A stretch of DNA of 64,000 nt from Stenotrophomonas raiganjensis (SeqCode) (GTDB lineage: Bacteria > Pseudomonadota > Gammaproteobacteria > Xanthomonadales > Xanthomonadaceae), in NCBI RefSeq assembly GCF_030658505.1, contig NZ_JAUTXR010000195.1, positions 1 through 64,000 on the forward strand, read 5' to 3'. How positions within the stretch are numbered: the stretch's first letter is position 1; each line of letters starts with the position of its first letter. Below the pieces are notes generated by a model. It saw only the letters and a list, made by a program, of their open reading frames with translations, had not been told where the DNA came from and searched no databases. The translations under genes and the position numbers were made by a program. This document shows positions 34,589-42,979 of the stretch, piece after piece.

Positions 34589-35365
34589 ATGCCCCTGAAT
34601 CCATCTGCTCCTGCTCCGTCCCGGCCCGCCACGCCCAATCCGGCGGCGGCCGATGACGGTGACGCGCTGCATTTCTGCAGCACCTGCGCGTTCTCCGATG
34701 CCTGCATGTCGCAGGGCTACGACAAGACCGCGCTGGGCGAGCTGCACGTACTGGTCGACCACGTCGGCCCGTTCCAGGCCGGCGACTACCTGTTCCGCGC
34801 CGGCGATCCGTTCGACTCGATCGCTGCGGTGCGTGCCGGCATGGTCAAGACCTTCGTCGATGACAGCCAGGGCAACGAACAGGTGCTGGGGTTCAGCCTG
34901 CCTGGGGAGGTGATCGGCCTCAATGCCATCCACGGTGCGCGCTTCCCCTGCAATGCCGTGGCCCTGGACACTGTCTACCTGTGCCGGATCTCGTTCCCGC
35001 GATTGAGCCTGCTGGCCACCCGCATGCCGGGGCTGCAGGCGCGGTTGTTCAGCCTGCTCAGTGCCGAGATTGGCAAGGTTGCCACGCTGGCCGCCAACCA
35101 TCGCACCGAGGAGCGCATGGCGGCGTTCCTGCTCGATCTTTCCGGGCGCTATGCCCGGCGCGGATTCTCGGCCACCCGCTTCAACCTGAGCATGGCCCGC
35201 ACCGAGATCGCCAACTACCTGCGGATGGCCCCGGAAACGGTGAGCCGGGTGCTGCGCCGGTTGAGCGACGAGGGTGTGATTGCGGTCAATCAACGTGAGA
35301 TGCTGTTGTTGCAACCCGAACGGCTGGCGGCGTTGGCCGTGGCCAGGGAACCCGATCCGGACTGA
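34589..35365 (+). CDS. fnr: FNR/Anr-type oxygen-sensing transcription factor (258 aa)
   Basis: A Crp-fold regulator with the FNR cysteine pattern: C30, C33 and C39 in CSTCAFSDAC and C121 in ARFPCNAVAL, able to hold an oxygen-labile 4Fe-4S cluster. The cAMP-binding-like barrel spans about 55-160. The C-terminal helix-turn-helix contains MAPETVSRVLRRL, with the Glu-Ser-Arg set that reads TTGAT half-sites. Under low oxygen it should dimerise and activate anaerobic genes. Lying between mobA and modA, it probably co-ordinates molybdoenzyme supply. An FNR box stands before the PAS gene at 39.6 kb. Confidence 0.9.
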   Translation: MPLNPSAPAPSRPATPNPAAADDGDALHFCSTCAFSDACMSQGYDKTALGELHVLVDHVGPFQAGDYLFRAGDPFDSIAAVRAGMVKTFVDDSQGNEQVLGFSLPGEVIGLNAIHGARFPCNAVALDTVYLCRISFPRLSLLATRMPGLQARLFSLLSAEIGKVATLAANHRTEERMAAFLLDLSGRYARRGFSATRFNLSMARTEIANYLRMAPETVSRVLRRLSDEGVIAVNQREMLLLQPERLAALAVAREPDPD

Positions 35366-35387
35366 CGAGACAGCCAAGGGGCCGACC

Positions 35388-36131
35388 ATGAAGCGAGCGG
35401 GACTGTTGTTGCTGGGAATTCTGGCTGCGATGCCGGCCTGGGCGGCCGACCTGACGGTGTCGGCGGCATCGAGCCTGACCGAGAGCTTCCGCGAACTGGG
35501 CGCGGCCTACGAAAAGGCGCACCCGGGCACCAGGGTCGATTTCAACTTCGCCGCCTCCGGTGTGCTGCTGCAGCAGATCAGCCGTGGTGCGCCGGTGGAT
35601 GTGTTCGCGTCGGCCGATGAAACCACGATGGACCAGGCCCAGCAGCAGGATCTGCTGGCGGCGGGCACCCGCGAGGTGTTCGCGGTGAACGCGTTGTGGG
35701 TGGTGGTGCCGCCGCAGGCGAAGGCCGCGCCGCGTACCTTGAAGGACTTGGCCGGTGCCGGTGTGCAGCGCATCGCACTGGGCAACCCGGACAGCGTGCC
35801 GGTCGGGCGCTATGCCAAGGGCGCGCTGGAAGCGGCGGGCCTGTGGCCGTCGGTGCAGGGCAAGGCCATCACCACGCAGAATGTGCGCCAGTCGCTGGAC
35901 TACGTGGCGCGCGGGGAAGTGGATGCCGGCTTCGTCTATGCCACCGATGCACAGGCGATGCCCGACCGGGTACGCCGTGCCTTCGCGGTGCCGGTGGCGG
36001 GGCGCATTGCCTATCCGCTGGCCGTGACCAAGGCCAGCGCGCAGCCGGCCGAAGCCAAGCGCTTCACCGCGTTCGTGCGTTCGGCACAGGGCCAGGCGAT
36101 CCTGGCCAGGCACGGGTTCGGCAAGCCCTGA
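35388..36131 (+). CDS. modA: Molybdate-binding periplasmic protein ModA (247 aa)
   Basis: A signal peptide ends at MPAWA. The mature protein begins ADLTVSAASSLTESF, the hallmark of ModA, with further ligand-loop signatures FNFAASGVLLQQI, DVFASADETTMD, GNPDSVPVGRYA and YVARGEVDAGFVYATDA. It captures molybdate or tungstate for the ModBC transporter. It lies 22 bp after fnr and three bases before modB. Confidence 0.94.
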   Translation: MKRAGLLLLGILAAMPAWAADLTVSAASSLTESFRELGAAYEKAHPGTRVDFNFAASGVLLQQISRGAPVDVFASADETTMDQAQQQDLLAAGTREVFAVNALWVVVPPQAKAAPRTLKDLAGAGVQRIALGNPDSVPVGRYAKGALEAAGLWPSVQGKAITTQNVRQSLDYVARGEVDAGFVYATDAQAMPDRVRRAFAVPVAGRIAYPLAVTKASAQPAEAKRFTAFVRSAQGQAILARHGFGKP

Positions 36132-36134
36132 GGC

Positions 36135-36818
36135 ATGGATCTGGACTGGAGCGCGCTGGGGCTGTCGCTGAAGGTGGCCGGTTGGGCCACCGCGATCAAC
36201 CTGGTGCTGGGCGTGGCACTGGGTGCGTTGTTGGCGCGGCGGCGCTTCCCGGGGCGTGAGCTTCTGGATTCGCTGCTGACCCTGCCGATGGTGCTGCCAC
36301 CGACGGTGCTGGGCTACTACCTGCTGGTACTGATCGGTCGCAACGGCCCGATTGGTGCGTGGCTGCAATCGTGGTTCGGCATCAACCTGGTGTTCACCTG
36401 GCAGGCGGCGGTGATTGCTGCAGCGGTCGCCTCGTTGCCGCTGGTGTTCAAGCCGGCGCGCGCGGCGTTCGAGGACGTGGACGGGCAGCTGGAGCAGGCC
36501 GCACGCACGCTTGGCGTGTCTGAAGCGGCGGTGTTCTTCCGCATCACGCTGCCGCTGGCCTGGCGCGGCATCCTGGCGGGCCTGTTGCTGGCGTTTGCGC
36601 GCGCGATGGGCGAGTTCGGCGCGACGCTGATGGTGGCAGGCAGCATTCCTGGGCGCACGCAGACGCTGTCGATCGCCATCTACGAGGCGGTGCAGGCTGG
36701 CCAGGACGGCAGGGCCAACGCGTTGGTGATCCTGACCTCGGTGGTGTGCATCGTGATCCTGTTGCTGGCTGCGCGGCTGGTGGGCGGGCGTCGCCGGGAG
36801 CTGCGTGATGTGGCTTGA
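36135..36818 (+). CDS. modB: Molybdate ABC transporter permease ModB (227 aa)
   Basis: About five to six membrane helices and the ABC permease EAA-type loop EQAARTLGVSEAAVFFRITLP followed by AWRGI. LLTLPMVLPPTVLGYYLL is typical of ModB. It forms the inner-membrane channel for molybdate with ModC and overlaps modC. Confidence 0.93.
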   Translation: MDLDWSALGLSLKVAGWATAINLVLGVALGALLARRRFPGRELLDSLLTLPMVLPPTVLGYYLLVLIGRNGPIGAWLQSWFGINLVFTWQAAVIAAAVASLPLVFKPARAAFEDVDGQLEQAARTLGVSEAAVFFRITLPLAWRGILAGLLLAFARAMGEFGATLMVAGSIPGRTQTLSIAIYEAVQAGQDGRANALVILTSVVCIVILLLAARLVGGRRRELRDVA

Positions 36819-37476
36819 CCTGCAGGTGCAGCGTGGCCTGCGGGCGTCGGGCCAGGATTTCGTGTTGGACGTCACGCTGCAGTGCACGCAGCGGCAGGTG
36901 GTGCTGTGCGGACCTTCCGGTGCGGGCAAGAGCCTGACCTTGAAGGCGGTGGCCGGGCTGCTTCGTCCAGGCCGGGGGCATGTTCGGCTGCAGGGCCAGA
37001 CGCTGTTCGATGCGGCAGCCGGCGTTGATCTTGCGCCGCAACGGCGTCGGCTGGGCTACGTGTTCCAGGACTACGCATTGTTTCCGCACCTGAGCGTGCG
37101 CCAGAACGTGGCGTTCGGGCTGGAGCGCGGCTGGTTCAATCCATCGCGCAGCCGCCGCATCGATGCGGTGGAACAGTGGCTGCAGGCGTTCCGCATCGAC
37201 CACGTGGGTGATCTGCTGCCTTCGCAGGTCTCCGGTGGCCAGCGCCAGCGTACCGCCCTGGCGCGCGCGCTGGTGACGCAGCCGCAGGCATTGTTGCTGG
37301 ATGAGCCGTTCTCCGCGTTGGATCATGATCTGCGCCAGCATCTGCGCCAGGAGCTGGAGACCGTGCTGGACCGGACCGGCATCCCGTTGCTGTTGATCAG
37401 CCACGACCCGCAGGACGTGGCGATGTTCGGCCAGCAGGTGGCGCGCGTGGTGGACGGCCGTATCGTCGGCGGTTGA
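36808..37476 (+). CDS. modC: Molybdate ABC transporter ATPase ModC, short form (222 aa)
   Basis: Walker A is GPSGAGKS, the signature is VSGGQRQRTALARAL, Walker B is LLLDEPFSALD, and the switch His is in LLISHDPQDV. The protein stops after the nucleotide-binding domain and lacks the C-terminal TOBE/Mop domains (about 130 residues) of E. coli ModC, which bind molybdate and allow feedback inhibition. A GTG at 36805 gives one extra residue. A SMAG pair follows and probably terminates the unit. Confidence 0.9.
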   Translation: MWLDLQVQRGLRASGQDFVLDVTLQCTQRQVVLCGPSGAGKSLTLKAVAGLLRPGRGHVRLQGQTLFDAAAGVDLAPQRRRLGYVFQDYALFPHLSVRQNVAFGLERGWFNPSRSRRIDAVEQWLQAFRIDHVGDLLPSQVSGGQRQRTALARALVTQPQALLLDEPFSALDHDLRQHLRQELETVLDRTGIPLLLISHDPQDVAMFGQQVARVVDGRIVGG

Positions 37477-37485
37477 CCTGCACCT

Positions 37486-37557
37486 GTAGAGCCGAGCCCA
37501 TGCTCGGCTGCTCTGCGCGACACCGCCAACAGCAGCCGAGCATGGGCTCGGCTCTAC
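37486..37557. repeat. SMAG REP pair between convergent modC and reductase genes
   Basis: GTAGAGCCGAGCCCATGCTC begins at 37486 and its inverse ends CTAC at 37557, separated by about 22 bp. Placement between two convergent genes suggests a bidirectional terminator. Confidence 0.85.
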
Positions 37558-37569
37558 AGGATCAAAGGA

Positions 37570-39099
37570 TCAATACAATTCGCAGTGCGTGCGGCCTTCG
37601 CCCCGCAGTGTGTCCCAGTGTCCTTCACCACCGATGGCATCGATGGCCTCGCGCACGGCGCCTTCCAGGTGGCGCTTGTTGCCGCACAGGTACAGATGCC
37701 CGCCGCGGTCCAGCACGTCGCGTACCTCGCGGGCACGCTGCTGCAGCACATGCTGCACATAGACCTTCCCGGCACCGTCGCGCGAGAACGCGGTATGCAG
37801 GCCGGCCAGCACGCCACGCCCGTGCCAGTCCTGCAACTGGTCGCGATACAGGTAGTCGTGCTCGCGGTGCTTCTCGCCAAACACCAGGTGCACCTCGCGC
37901 TCGCAGGCGTTGGCCTGCAGCTCCTGCATCAGGCCCATCAGTGGTGCGATGCCGGTGCCGGTGCCGACCAGCAGCAGCGGTGCCTCGCCGGTATCGGGCA
38001 GGTGGAAGCCAGGGTTGGAGCGACAGTACACACGGGCATGGTCGCCGCCATGCAGCAGGCTGCCGGTGGCCGTGCCGAAGCGCTCGCGGCCGCGCAGGGT
38101 GTAGCGCACTTCGCGCGCGCACAGGCTCAATTGGTCGTTGTGCGGGTGCGAGGCGATCGAATAGGCGCGCGGCAGCCGCGGTGACAGCAGTTCGCGCAAT
38201 CGGGCCAGCGGCACGCTGTCTGGAGTGGCGTGGTCCTGCAGCAGGTCCAGCAGGTCCAGTCCGTGCAGGTAGGCGTCCAGTTCGCGCTTCTGGCTGACCT
38301 TCAACAGGCCTTTCAGTGCCTCGCTACCGCCCAGTCTGGCCAGGTCGCGCAGCACACCCTTGCTTGGCAGGCGCAGCTCGCGGTCATGCAGGGCGGCCAC
38401 GGCGCCGCTGTCGCCGTACCAGCTGGCCAATGCCTGCAGCAGGGCAGGGTCGTTCTCCGGCACCACGTGCAGGGTGTCACCCGCGCGGTAGGCCATGCCG
38501 CTGCCGGCAATGTCCAGCTGCAGGTGCCAGGCGGCCGGGTCGCTGCTGTTCAAGCGGCGGCGCTCGAGAATGGGGGCGGCAAAGGCATTGTCTTCGCCAT
38601 AGGCGGTGACCTGCAGGTGCAGGTCCTGGCCAGCGCTCAGGTCGCCGCCCAGTACCTGGCCGAGCACCGGCTGCCATTGCTGGAAGAACTGCTCGTAGCC
38701 CAGATCGGCGTCCACACGGTGCAGCAGTGGCTGCGCCTGGCGCTCGCTCAGCGCGGCATCCAGCGCCTTGGTGAAGCCGCAGAAGCTGGGGTAGCCGGTG
38801 TCGCCGAGGCCGAACACTGCGTAGCGCAGGCCACTCAGCGTCGGGGTCTGGCGCAGCGTCTCGAAGAACTGTTCGCCATTGGCAGGTGGTTCGCCGTCAC
38901 CGAACGAACTGGAGATCGCCAGCAGCACATCGCCGTGGCCGAGGCTGGCCACGTCGATGTCGTTGAACGGAAGCACCTGCGGCCCGTGTGGCTGCAGGTC
39001 CGCGCCCAGGCGCTGGGCCAGGGCGCGGGCATTGCCCGACTCGGACGCAAAGCCCACCAGCAGGCGGCTGAAGGGCGTACTGGCCGGGAGGGCGTTCAC
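37570..39099 (-). CDS. Diflavin reductase, CysJ/CPR-like (509 aa)
   Basis: An N-terminal flavodoxin domain (about 12-150) shows FASESGNARALAQRLG, SSSFGDGEPPANGEQF and FGLGDTGYPSFCGF. A connecting FAD domain has PRAYSIAS, and the NADPH domain has VGTGTGIAPLMGLMQEL and HLYLCGNKRHLEGAV, ending in an aromatic CELY. Electrons would pass from NADPH via FAD and FMN to a partner protein. The partner is not a sulfite reductase haem subunit, since none is adjacent. A GTG start overlaps the PAS gene stop (GTGA), so the PAS protein is the obvious functional relation. Expression is probably oxygen-controlled through the FNR box upstream. Confidence 0.85.
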   Translation of the reverse strand: MNALPASTPFSRLLVGFASESGNARALAQRLGADLQPHGPQVLPFNDIDVASLGHGDVLLAISSSFGDGEPPANGEQFFETLRQTPTLSGLRYAVFGLGDTGYPSFCGFTKALDAALSERQAQPLLHRVDADLGYEQFFQQWQPVLGQVLGGDLSAGQDLHLQVTAYGEDNAFAAPILERRRLNSSDPAAWHLQLDIAGSGMAYRAGDTLHVVPENDPALLQALASWYGDSGAVAALHDRELRLPSKGVLRDLARLGGSEALKGLLKVSQKRELDAYLHGLDLLDLLQDHATPDSVPLARLRELLSPRLPRAYSIASHPHNDQLSLCAREVRYTLRGRERFGTATGSLLHGGDHARVYCRSNPGFHLPDTGEAPLLLVGTGTGIAPLMGLMQELQANACEREVHLVFGEKHREHDYLYRDQLQDWHGRGVLAGLHTAFSRDGAGKVYVQHVLQQRAREVRDVLDRGGHLYLCGNKRHLEGAVREAIDAIGGEGHWDTLRGEGRTHCELY

Positions 39100-39524
39100 G
39101 CGGCCTCGTAGAAGTCGTCGAACTTTTCCTTGCTGAACTCGACCAGGTCGTAGTTCTGCATCAGGTCGTTCACCACGCGACGGATGCTGATGTACGAGGT
39201 GATGTTGCCGTCGGCGTCGAACAGCGGCTGCACGGTGGTATCGACCACATAGAGCACACCGCCCTTGCCGAGGTTGGGCACGATGCCGGTCCAGGTCTTG
39301 CCGGCCTTGATGGTGTCCCACATGTCCTTGTAGACCGCCTTGGGCACATCCGGGTGGCGCACGATGCTGTGCGGCTGGCCGATCAGCTCTTCGCGGGCGA
39401 AGCCGGTGAGCGTGCAGAACAGGTCGTTGGCGTAGGTGATGTTGCCCTGCAGGTCGGTGGTGGAGATCACCATGACGTTCTGCATGGCGTTCAGCAGTTG
39501 GGCGTTGTCGGGGGTGTAGCTCAT
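39096..39524 (-). CDS. Single-domain PAS protein, Aer-like (142 aa)
   Basis: The whole protein is one PAS domain: MVISTTDLQGNITYANDLFC, LTGFAREELIGQPHSIVRHPD and MWDTIKAGKTWTGIV are close to the FAD-binding PAS of the aerotaxis receptor Aer. No output domain is attached. AGGACC precedes the ATG. Its stop overlaps the start of the diflavin reductase, hinting that the two share electrons or that the PAS flavin is reduced by the enzyme. The FNR box is about 80 bp upstream. Confidence 0.85.
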   Translation of the reverse strand: MSYTPDNAQLLNAMQNVMVISTTDLQGNITYANDLFCTLTGFAREELIGQPHSIVRHPDVPKAVYKDMWDTIKAGKTWTGIVPNLGKGGVLYVVDTTVQPLFDADGNITSYISIRRVVNDLMQNYDLVEFSKEKFDDFYEAA

Positions 39525-39603
39525 CGCAGGGTCCTTTTGGATGCCGGTGATGCCGGCGTGTTCGGGTCCTGCATAGAGATACGCCCGCGCGGCGGCGGGC
39601 GGT

Positions 39604-39617
39604 TTGACATTGGTCAA
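39604..39617. promoter_or_regulatory. FNR/Anr box
   Basis: TTGACATTGGTCAA is a perfect dyad TTGAC-N4-GTCAA, differing from the FNR consensus TTGAT-N4-ATCAA by one symmetrical base in each half. It is centred about 87 bp before the PAS start codon, compatible with a class II activator site at -41.5. An FNR-type regulator is encoded 4 kb away. Confidence 0.7.
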
Positions 39618-39660
39618 GTGGGTGGCGCGATGGCCTGCGACGGGGTGTCGCAGGGAGGTT

Positions 39661-39696
39661 TTCTGTAGGCCCGAGCGTGGGCTCGGCTCTACAGAA
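39661..39696. repeat. SMAG-like palindrome
   Basis: TTCTGTAG...CTACAGAA encloses CCGAGC/GCTCGG around a GTGG loop. Both ends carry GTAG heads, and it lies upstream of the FNR box and just beyond the azlD stop. Confidence 0.75.
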
Positions 39697-39707
39697 AGGG
39701 CAAGGTG

Positions 39708-40022
39708 TCAGCCCATCAGATAGCGCAGCACGCCGGCCGAGACCACGCCGATCAGCACGGTCGGCAGCATCGACAGGCGCGTGGCGGCCAGCAGGGTGAT
39801 CGCCAGCGCGGCCAGGTCGGCGGGCTTGTCGGCAACAAAATCCGGGGCGATCACCGAGATCAGCACGCAGCCCGGCGCCGCTTCCATCACCGTCACCGCA
39901 CGCTTGCTCAACGTGCGGTTGCGCAGCGCCAGGAAACCAACGATGCGGGTCAGGTAGGTGGCGGCGGCCATCAGCACGATGGTCAGCACCGAGGTCCAGT
40001 GGATCAGGCCATTGAAGATCAT
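39708..40022 (-). CDS. azlD: AzlD family branched-chain amino acid exporter subunit (104 aa)
   Basis: A small protein with about four membrane helices, including LTIVLMAAATYLTRIVGFLAL and AITLLAATRLSMLPTVLIGV. It is the usual partner of AzlC. Together they export branched-chain or related amino acids. The ATG overlaps the azlC stop. Confidence 0.88.
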   Translation of the reverse strand: MIFNGLIHWTSVLTIVLMAAATYLTRIVGFLALRNRTLSKRAVTVMEAAPGCVLISVIAPDFVADKPADLAALAITLLAATRLSMLPTVLIGVVSAGVLRYLMG

Positions 40023-40750
40023 GCCGCGTCCTCCGCCAGCAGCCAGGCAGCGGCCAGGCCGGCCAGCGCGCCGCTGGCCACGTACCACGCGCCCGGGATC
40101 AGCAGGTAGGTGGCCGCGGCTACGACCAGGCTGACCAGCCACGGCCGCGCCGCCTTCATGCCCTGCCACATGCCGCGCAGCAGCACCAGGAACACGGCGG
40201 GGAAGGCCATGTCGAATCCATAGGCGTGGATGTCGCCCAGCATCGGCCCGACGATCGCGCCCAGCGCGGTGCAGGCCACCCACACCGTGTACAGGCCTGT
40301 CGAAGCGCCCAGGTAGTAGGCCAGGCTGAAGCCGAGTGCACGACGGCGCGCATCGGCCACGCCCATTGCCCAGCTTTCGTCGCACATGAAGAACAGGGCC
40401 GGCAGCACGCGACGGCGCGGCAGGTGCTGCAGCAGCGGGGCCAGGCTGGCGCCCATCAGCAGGTGGCGGCTGTTGACCAGCGCGGTGATCGCCACGATCA
40501 GTGCGATGTGTGGCGGCGAGGTCCACAGTTCGACGGCGGCGAACTCCGAGCCGCCAGCGAAGTTGAGGCCGGTCATCAGCGGTACTTCCAGTGCGCTCAG
40601 GCCCTTCTGGGCCGCCTGCGCACCGAGCACCAGGGCGAAGGGGATGAAGCCGATCATCACTGGCACGGCGGCGCGCAGGCCGCGCAGGAATTCGGCGCGC
40701 GGCGCGGTATCGCAGGTGTCGGGCAGGGGCAGGGTGGTACGGGCGTCCAT
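40019..40750 (-). CDS. azlC: AzlC family amino acid exporter (243 aa)
   Basis: AzlC signatures include GLRAAVPVMIGFIPFALVLG, LMTGLNFAGGSEFAAVELW, ALVNSRHLLMGASLAP and FFMCDESWA. About six to seven helices. It is the inner-membrane core of the AzlCD exporter and is divergent from an Lrp-family regulator gene, which is a typical arrangement for specific control. MDARTT was taken as the start. Confidence 0.9.
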   Translation of the reverse strand: MDARTTLPLPDTCDTAPRAEFLRGLRAAVPVMIGFIPFALVLGAQAAQKGLSALEVPLMTGLNFAGGSEFAAVELWTSPPHIALIVAITALVNSRHLLMGASLAPLLQHLPRRRVLPALFFMCDESWAMGVADARRRALGFSLAYYLGASTGLYTVWVACTALGAIVGPMLGDIHAYGFDMAFPAVFLVLLRGMWQGMKAARPWLVSLVVAAATYLLIPGAWYVASGALAGLAAAWLLAEDAA

Positions 40751-40876
40751 GAATCGGCAGCAAGGGTGGGGGTGGACCATGCTAACGGTACAATCACGAA
40801 ATCGGGTTGCGTTGATGCCATTGGATTCGGGAAGATTGGCAGTCTATGCGGTGATTGGCGCCTGGAGTGGAATTTC

Positions 40877-41341
40877 ATGCAGTACCAGCTCGACAACCTT
40901 GATCGGCGCATCCTCGACGCCCTGCAGCGTGACGGTCGCCTGCAGAACCTGGAGCTGGCACGCCTGGTCGGACTGTCTCCCTCGGCCTGCCTGCGGCGGG
41001 TGCGGTTGCTGGAGGAGGGCGGTTACATCGACCGCTACGTGGCGCTGCTGAACGAGGCCAAGGTCGGCCGTGGTTTCACCGTGTTCGTTCGGGTGTGGCT
41101 GCGCGGGCAGGATGAGGACACCACCAATCACTTCATCAACAGCATCAAGTCTTTTCCGGAAGTGCTTGAATGCCATCTGATGGCTGGCGACTGTGATTTC
41201 CTGCTGCGGGTAGCGGTGGCCGACCTCGATGCCTACCGGCAGTTCCAGATGCAGCACCTGAACCGGATTGCCGGGGTGCAGAACACCAAGACCGAGATCC
41301 CGATGCAGCGGATCAAGCAGACGACCCAGCTGCCGCTTTGA
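40877..41341 (+). CDS. Lrp/AsnC family transcriptional regulator (154 aa)
   Basis: The N-terminal helix-turn-helix reads LDRRILDALQRDGR and LARLVGLSPSACLRRVRLLEE. The C-terminal RAM effector domain contains CHLMAGDCDFLLRVAVADL. It likely senses an amino acid and controls the divergent azlCD operon (126 bp between starts). It is close in length to Lrp. Confidence 0.9.
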   Translation: MQYQLDNLDRRILDALQRDGRLQNLELARLVGLSPSACLRRVRLLEEGGYIDRYVALLNEAKVGRGFTVFVRVWLRGQDEDTTNHFINSIKSFPEVLECHLMAGDCDFLLRVAVADLDAYRQFQMQHLNRIAGVQNTKTEIPMQRIKQTTQLPL

Positions 41342-41682
41342 GGGATTAGGGTTTCCGGCCGGGTTGCACCCGGCACCCGCGGTAGTGCCGGCCGCTGGCC
41401 GGCAACCTCAGCAGCAACAGCCAATGCAACCGGACCCACCCCGCCTTCGACAGATTTCTGCGATGTGCCGGAACGGCATGAGCTGCTCTTGGTGGGTGTC
41501 GACCTTGGTCGACACGTTTGGGTCGGTATGGGGCCGGATCCCGTTGTTGTGCGACGGGCTCCGGCCCCGCTGGCTTCATGGAGCCTGGCCCGACGGTTGG
41601 CCGTGGGCGGCCGTCATCGCAATGACATGTGCTCCCGGTACGGTTTGACCCGCTTGCAGCTGCTGTCGCTGCCGAGGGTCAT
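41342..41682 (+). repeat. Intergenic cluster of three hairpin repeats
   Basis: This gap holds no convincing gene. It contains a SMAG unit (GTAGTGCCGGCC with its inverse, 41382-41404), a second repeat GTGTCGACC-TT-GGTCGACAC (41496-41515) and a strong stem GGGGCCGGA/TCCGGCCCC (41530-41568) that could terminate lrp transcription. The promoter of the STN gene must lie in the remaining 110 bp. Confidence 0.7.
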
Positions 41683-42363
41683 GTGTTCTACGTCAGGGGG
41701 CTGAATGGACACCATGCGATCAGAACGTGGAGGCTGGGCATCGCCGGATGGCTGCTGCTGGCCTTTGCCGCGGTGGGCCAGGAGGGTGTCCATGCCTACG
41801 ACATCCCCGCGCAGCCGCTGGAACAGGCGGTCGAGCGCTTCAGCGTCATCAGTGGGTGGTCGGTGATGTACCCGGGCGAGCTTGCCGCGGGTCGCAGCAG
41901 CCATGCGCTGCGCGGGAGCCTGGCGCCGCTTCCGGCGTTGCAGTCGCTGCTGCAGGACACCGGGATTGAGGCCGAGGTGATGGGTGAGCAGCGCGTGGTG
42001 CTGCGCCGGGGCGTGGCCTCCGCAGCAGAAGCGGGTACCGGCGATGCTCTCCCTGAAGCGGAACGCCGCCGTCGCTATGGCGGCCTGCAGCAGCGCCTGC
42101 GTGCAGCGTTCTGTGACGACCCCGCGATCGCGCCCGGCCGCTACGCCGCAACGCTGCGCTTCCGCATCGACGGCGCGGGCCGGGTGAGCGAGCCCGAGCT
42201 GGTGTCCGGCAGTGGCAGTGATCGCCGCGATGCACGCCTGCTGCAGGCGTTGCAGGGCCTGGCGCTGGGGGCCGATGCCGCCGTGCTGCCGCAGCCGGTG
42301 ACGCTGCAGATCCGTCCTTCCGGCACCGACCACGACTGTGGCCGGCGTACGCCCCTTCCATGA
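41683..42363 (+). CDS. STN domain-TonB C-terminal domain protein (226 aa)
   Basis: A hydrophobic leader, IAGWLLLAFAAVGQEGVHA, precedes an STN (secretin and TonB N-terminus) domain, YDIPAQPLEQAVERFSVISG to LLQDTGIEAEV. A TonB-like C-terminal domain then follows, GRYAATLRFRIDGAGRVSE to LQIRP. Such a protein would sit in the periplasm, tethered or secreted. The start is uncertain: GTG at 41683 has GAGGG nearby, and a GTG at 41629 is also in frame. It precedes a sigma factor gene by 16 bp and is probably the signal-input component of that regulatory set. Confidence 0.65.
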   Translation: MFYVRGLNGHHAIRTWRLGIAGWLLLAFAAVGQEGVHAYDIPAQPLEQAVERFSVISGWSVMYPGELAAGRSSHALRGSLAPLPALQSLLQDTGIEAEVMGEQRVVLRRGVASAAEAGTGDALPEAERRRRYGGLQQRLRAAFCDDPAIAPGRYAATLRFRIDGAGRVSEPELVSGSGSDRRDARLLQALQGLALGADAAVLPQPVTLQIRPSGTDHDCGRRTPLP

Positions 42364-42379
42364 TTTCAAGGATTCGAAC

Positions 42380-42910
42380 ATGAGCAACGGTACGGCTGGG
42401 GCAGTTGACCTGATGGACCACCTTCTGGGCGCCTATGACGAGCTGAAGCGCAGGTTGGTGCGCAAGCTGGGTTCGGAGGAGCTGGCCGGCGATGCGCTGC
42501 AGGACACCTGGATGCGCCTGAGTGCGCGCCGTGACCGCCTGGATGCCGTGCAGAACCCAGCGGCCTACCTGCTGCGCATGGCAATGAACACCGTGATCGA
42601 CCGCCAACGTGCCGACCATCGCCTGCTGAGCCTGGAGGAAGTGGACACGCTGATGGACATGGCCGACCCGGGGCCGGGTCCGGCGCAGGCGGCCGAGCTG
42701 GATTTCGCGCTGGAAGACATGGTCGGCCTGCTGCAACGCATGCCCGAGCGCCGCCGCCGCATCCTGCTGGCGATCCGCGTCGATGGCCTGCAGCAGCGCG
42801 ACGTGGCCGATCACCTGGGCGTGTCGCTGCGGCTGGTGCAGCGTGAGCTGAAGGCCGCCCAGGACTATCTGGCCGAACGCAGCGGGCAGGGGCGTCGGGT
42901 GCGGTTCTGA
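42380..42910 (+). CDS. ECF sigma factor, FecI-like (176 aa)
   Basis: Region 2 reads AGDALQDTWMRLSAR and AYLLRMAMNTVIDRQRA. Region 4 reads LQRMPERRRRILLAIRVDG and QRDVADHLGVSLRLVQRELKAA. AAGGA precedes the ATG. FecI-type factors are released by an anti-sigma factor when a receptor is engaged. The FecR gene follows 69 bp later, but there is no TonB receptor gene next to it. The nearest downstream targets are the two Phd-like genes and the gsp operon. Confidence 0.88.
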   Translation: MSNGTAGAVDLMDHLLGAYDELKRRLVRKLGSEELAGDALQDTWMRLSARRDRLDAVQNPAAYLLRMAMNTVIDRQRADHRLLSLEEVDTLMDMADPGPGPAQAAELDFALEDMVGLLQRMPERRRRILLAIRVDGLQQRDVADHLGVSLRLVQRELKAAQDYLAERSGQGRRVRF

Positions 42911-42979
42911 GCGACGGCATCCGTCTACACTTTGACGCCGAGCAGAACCCCGCAGCGTGCGGGTCCGGCATGAGCCCCC

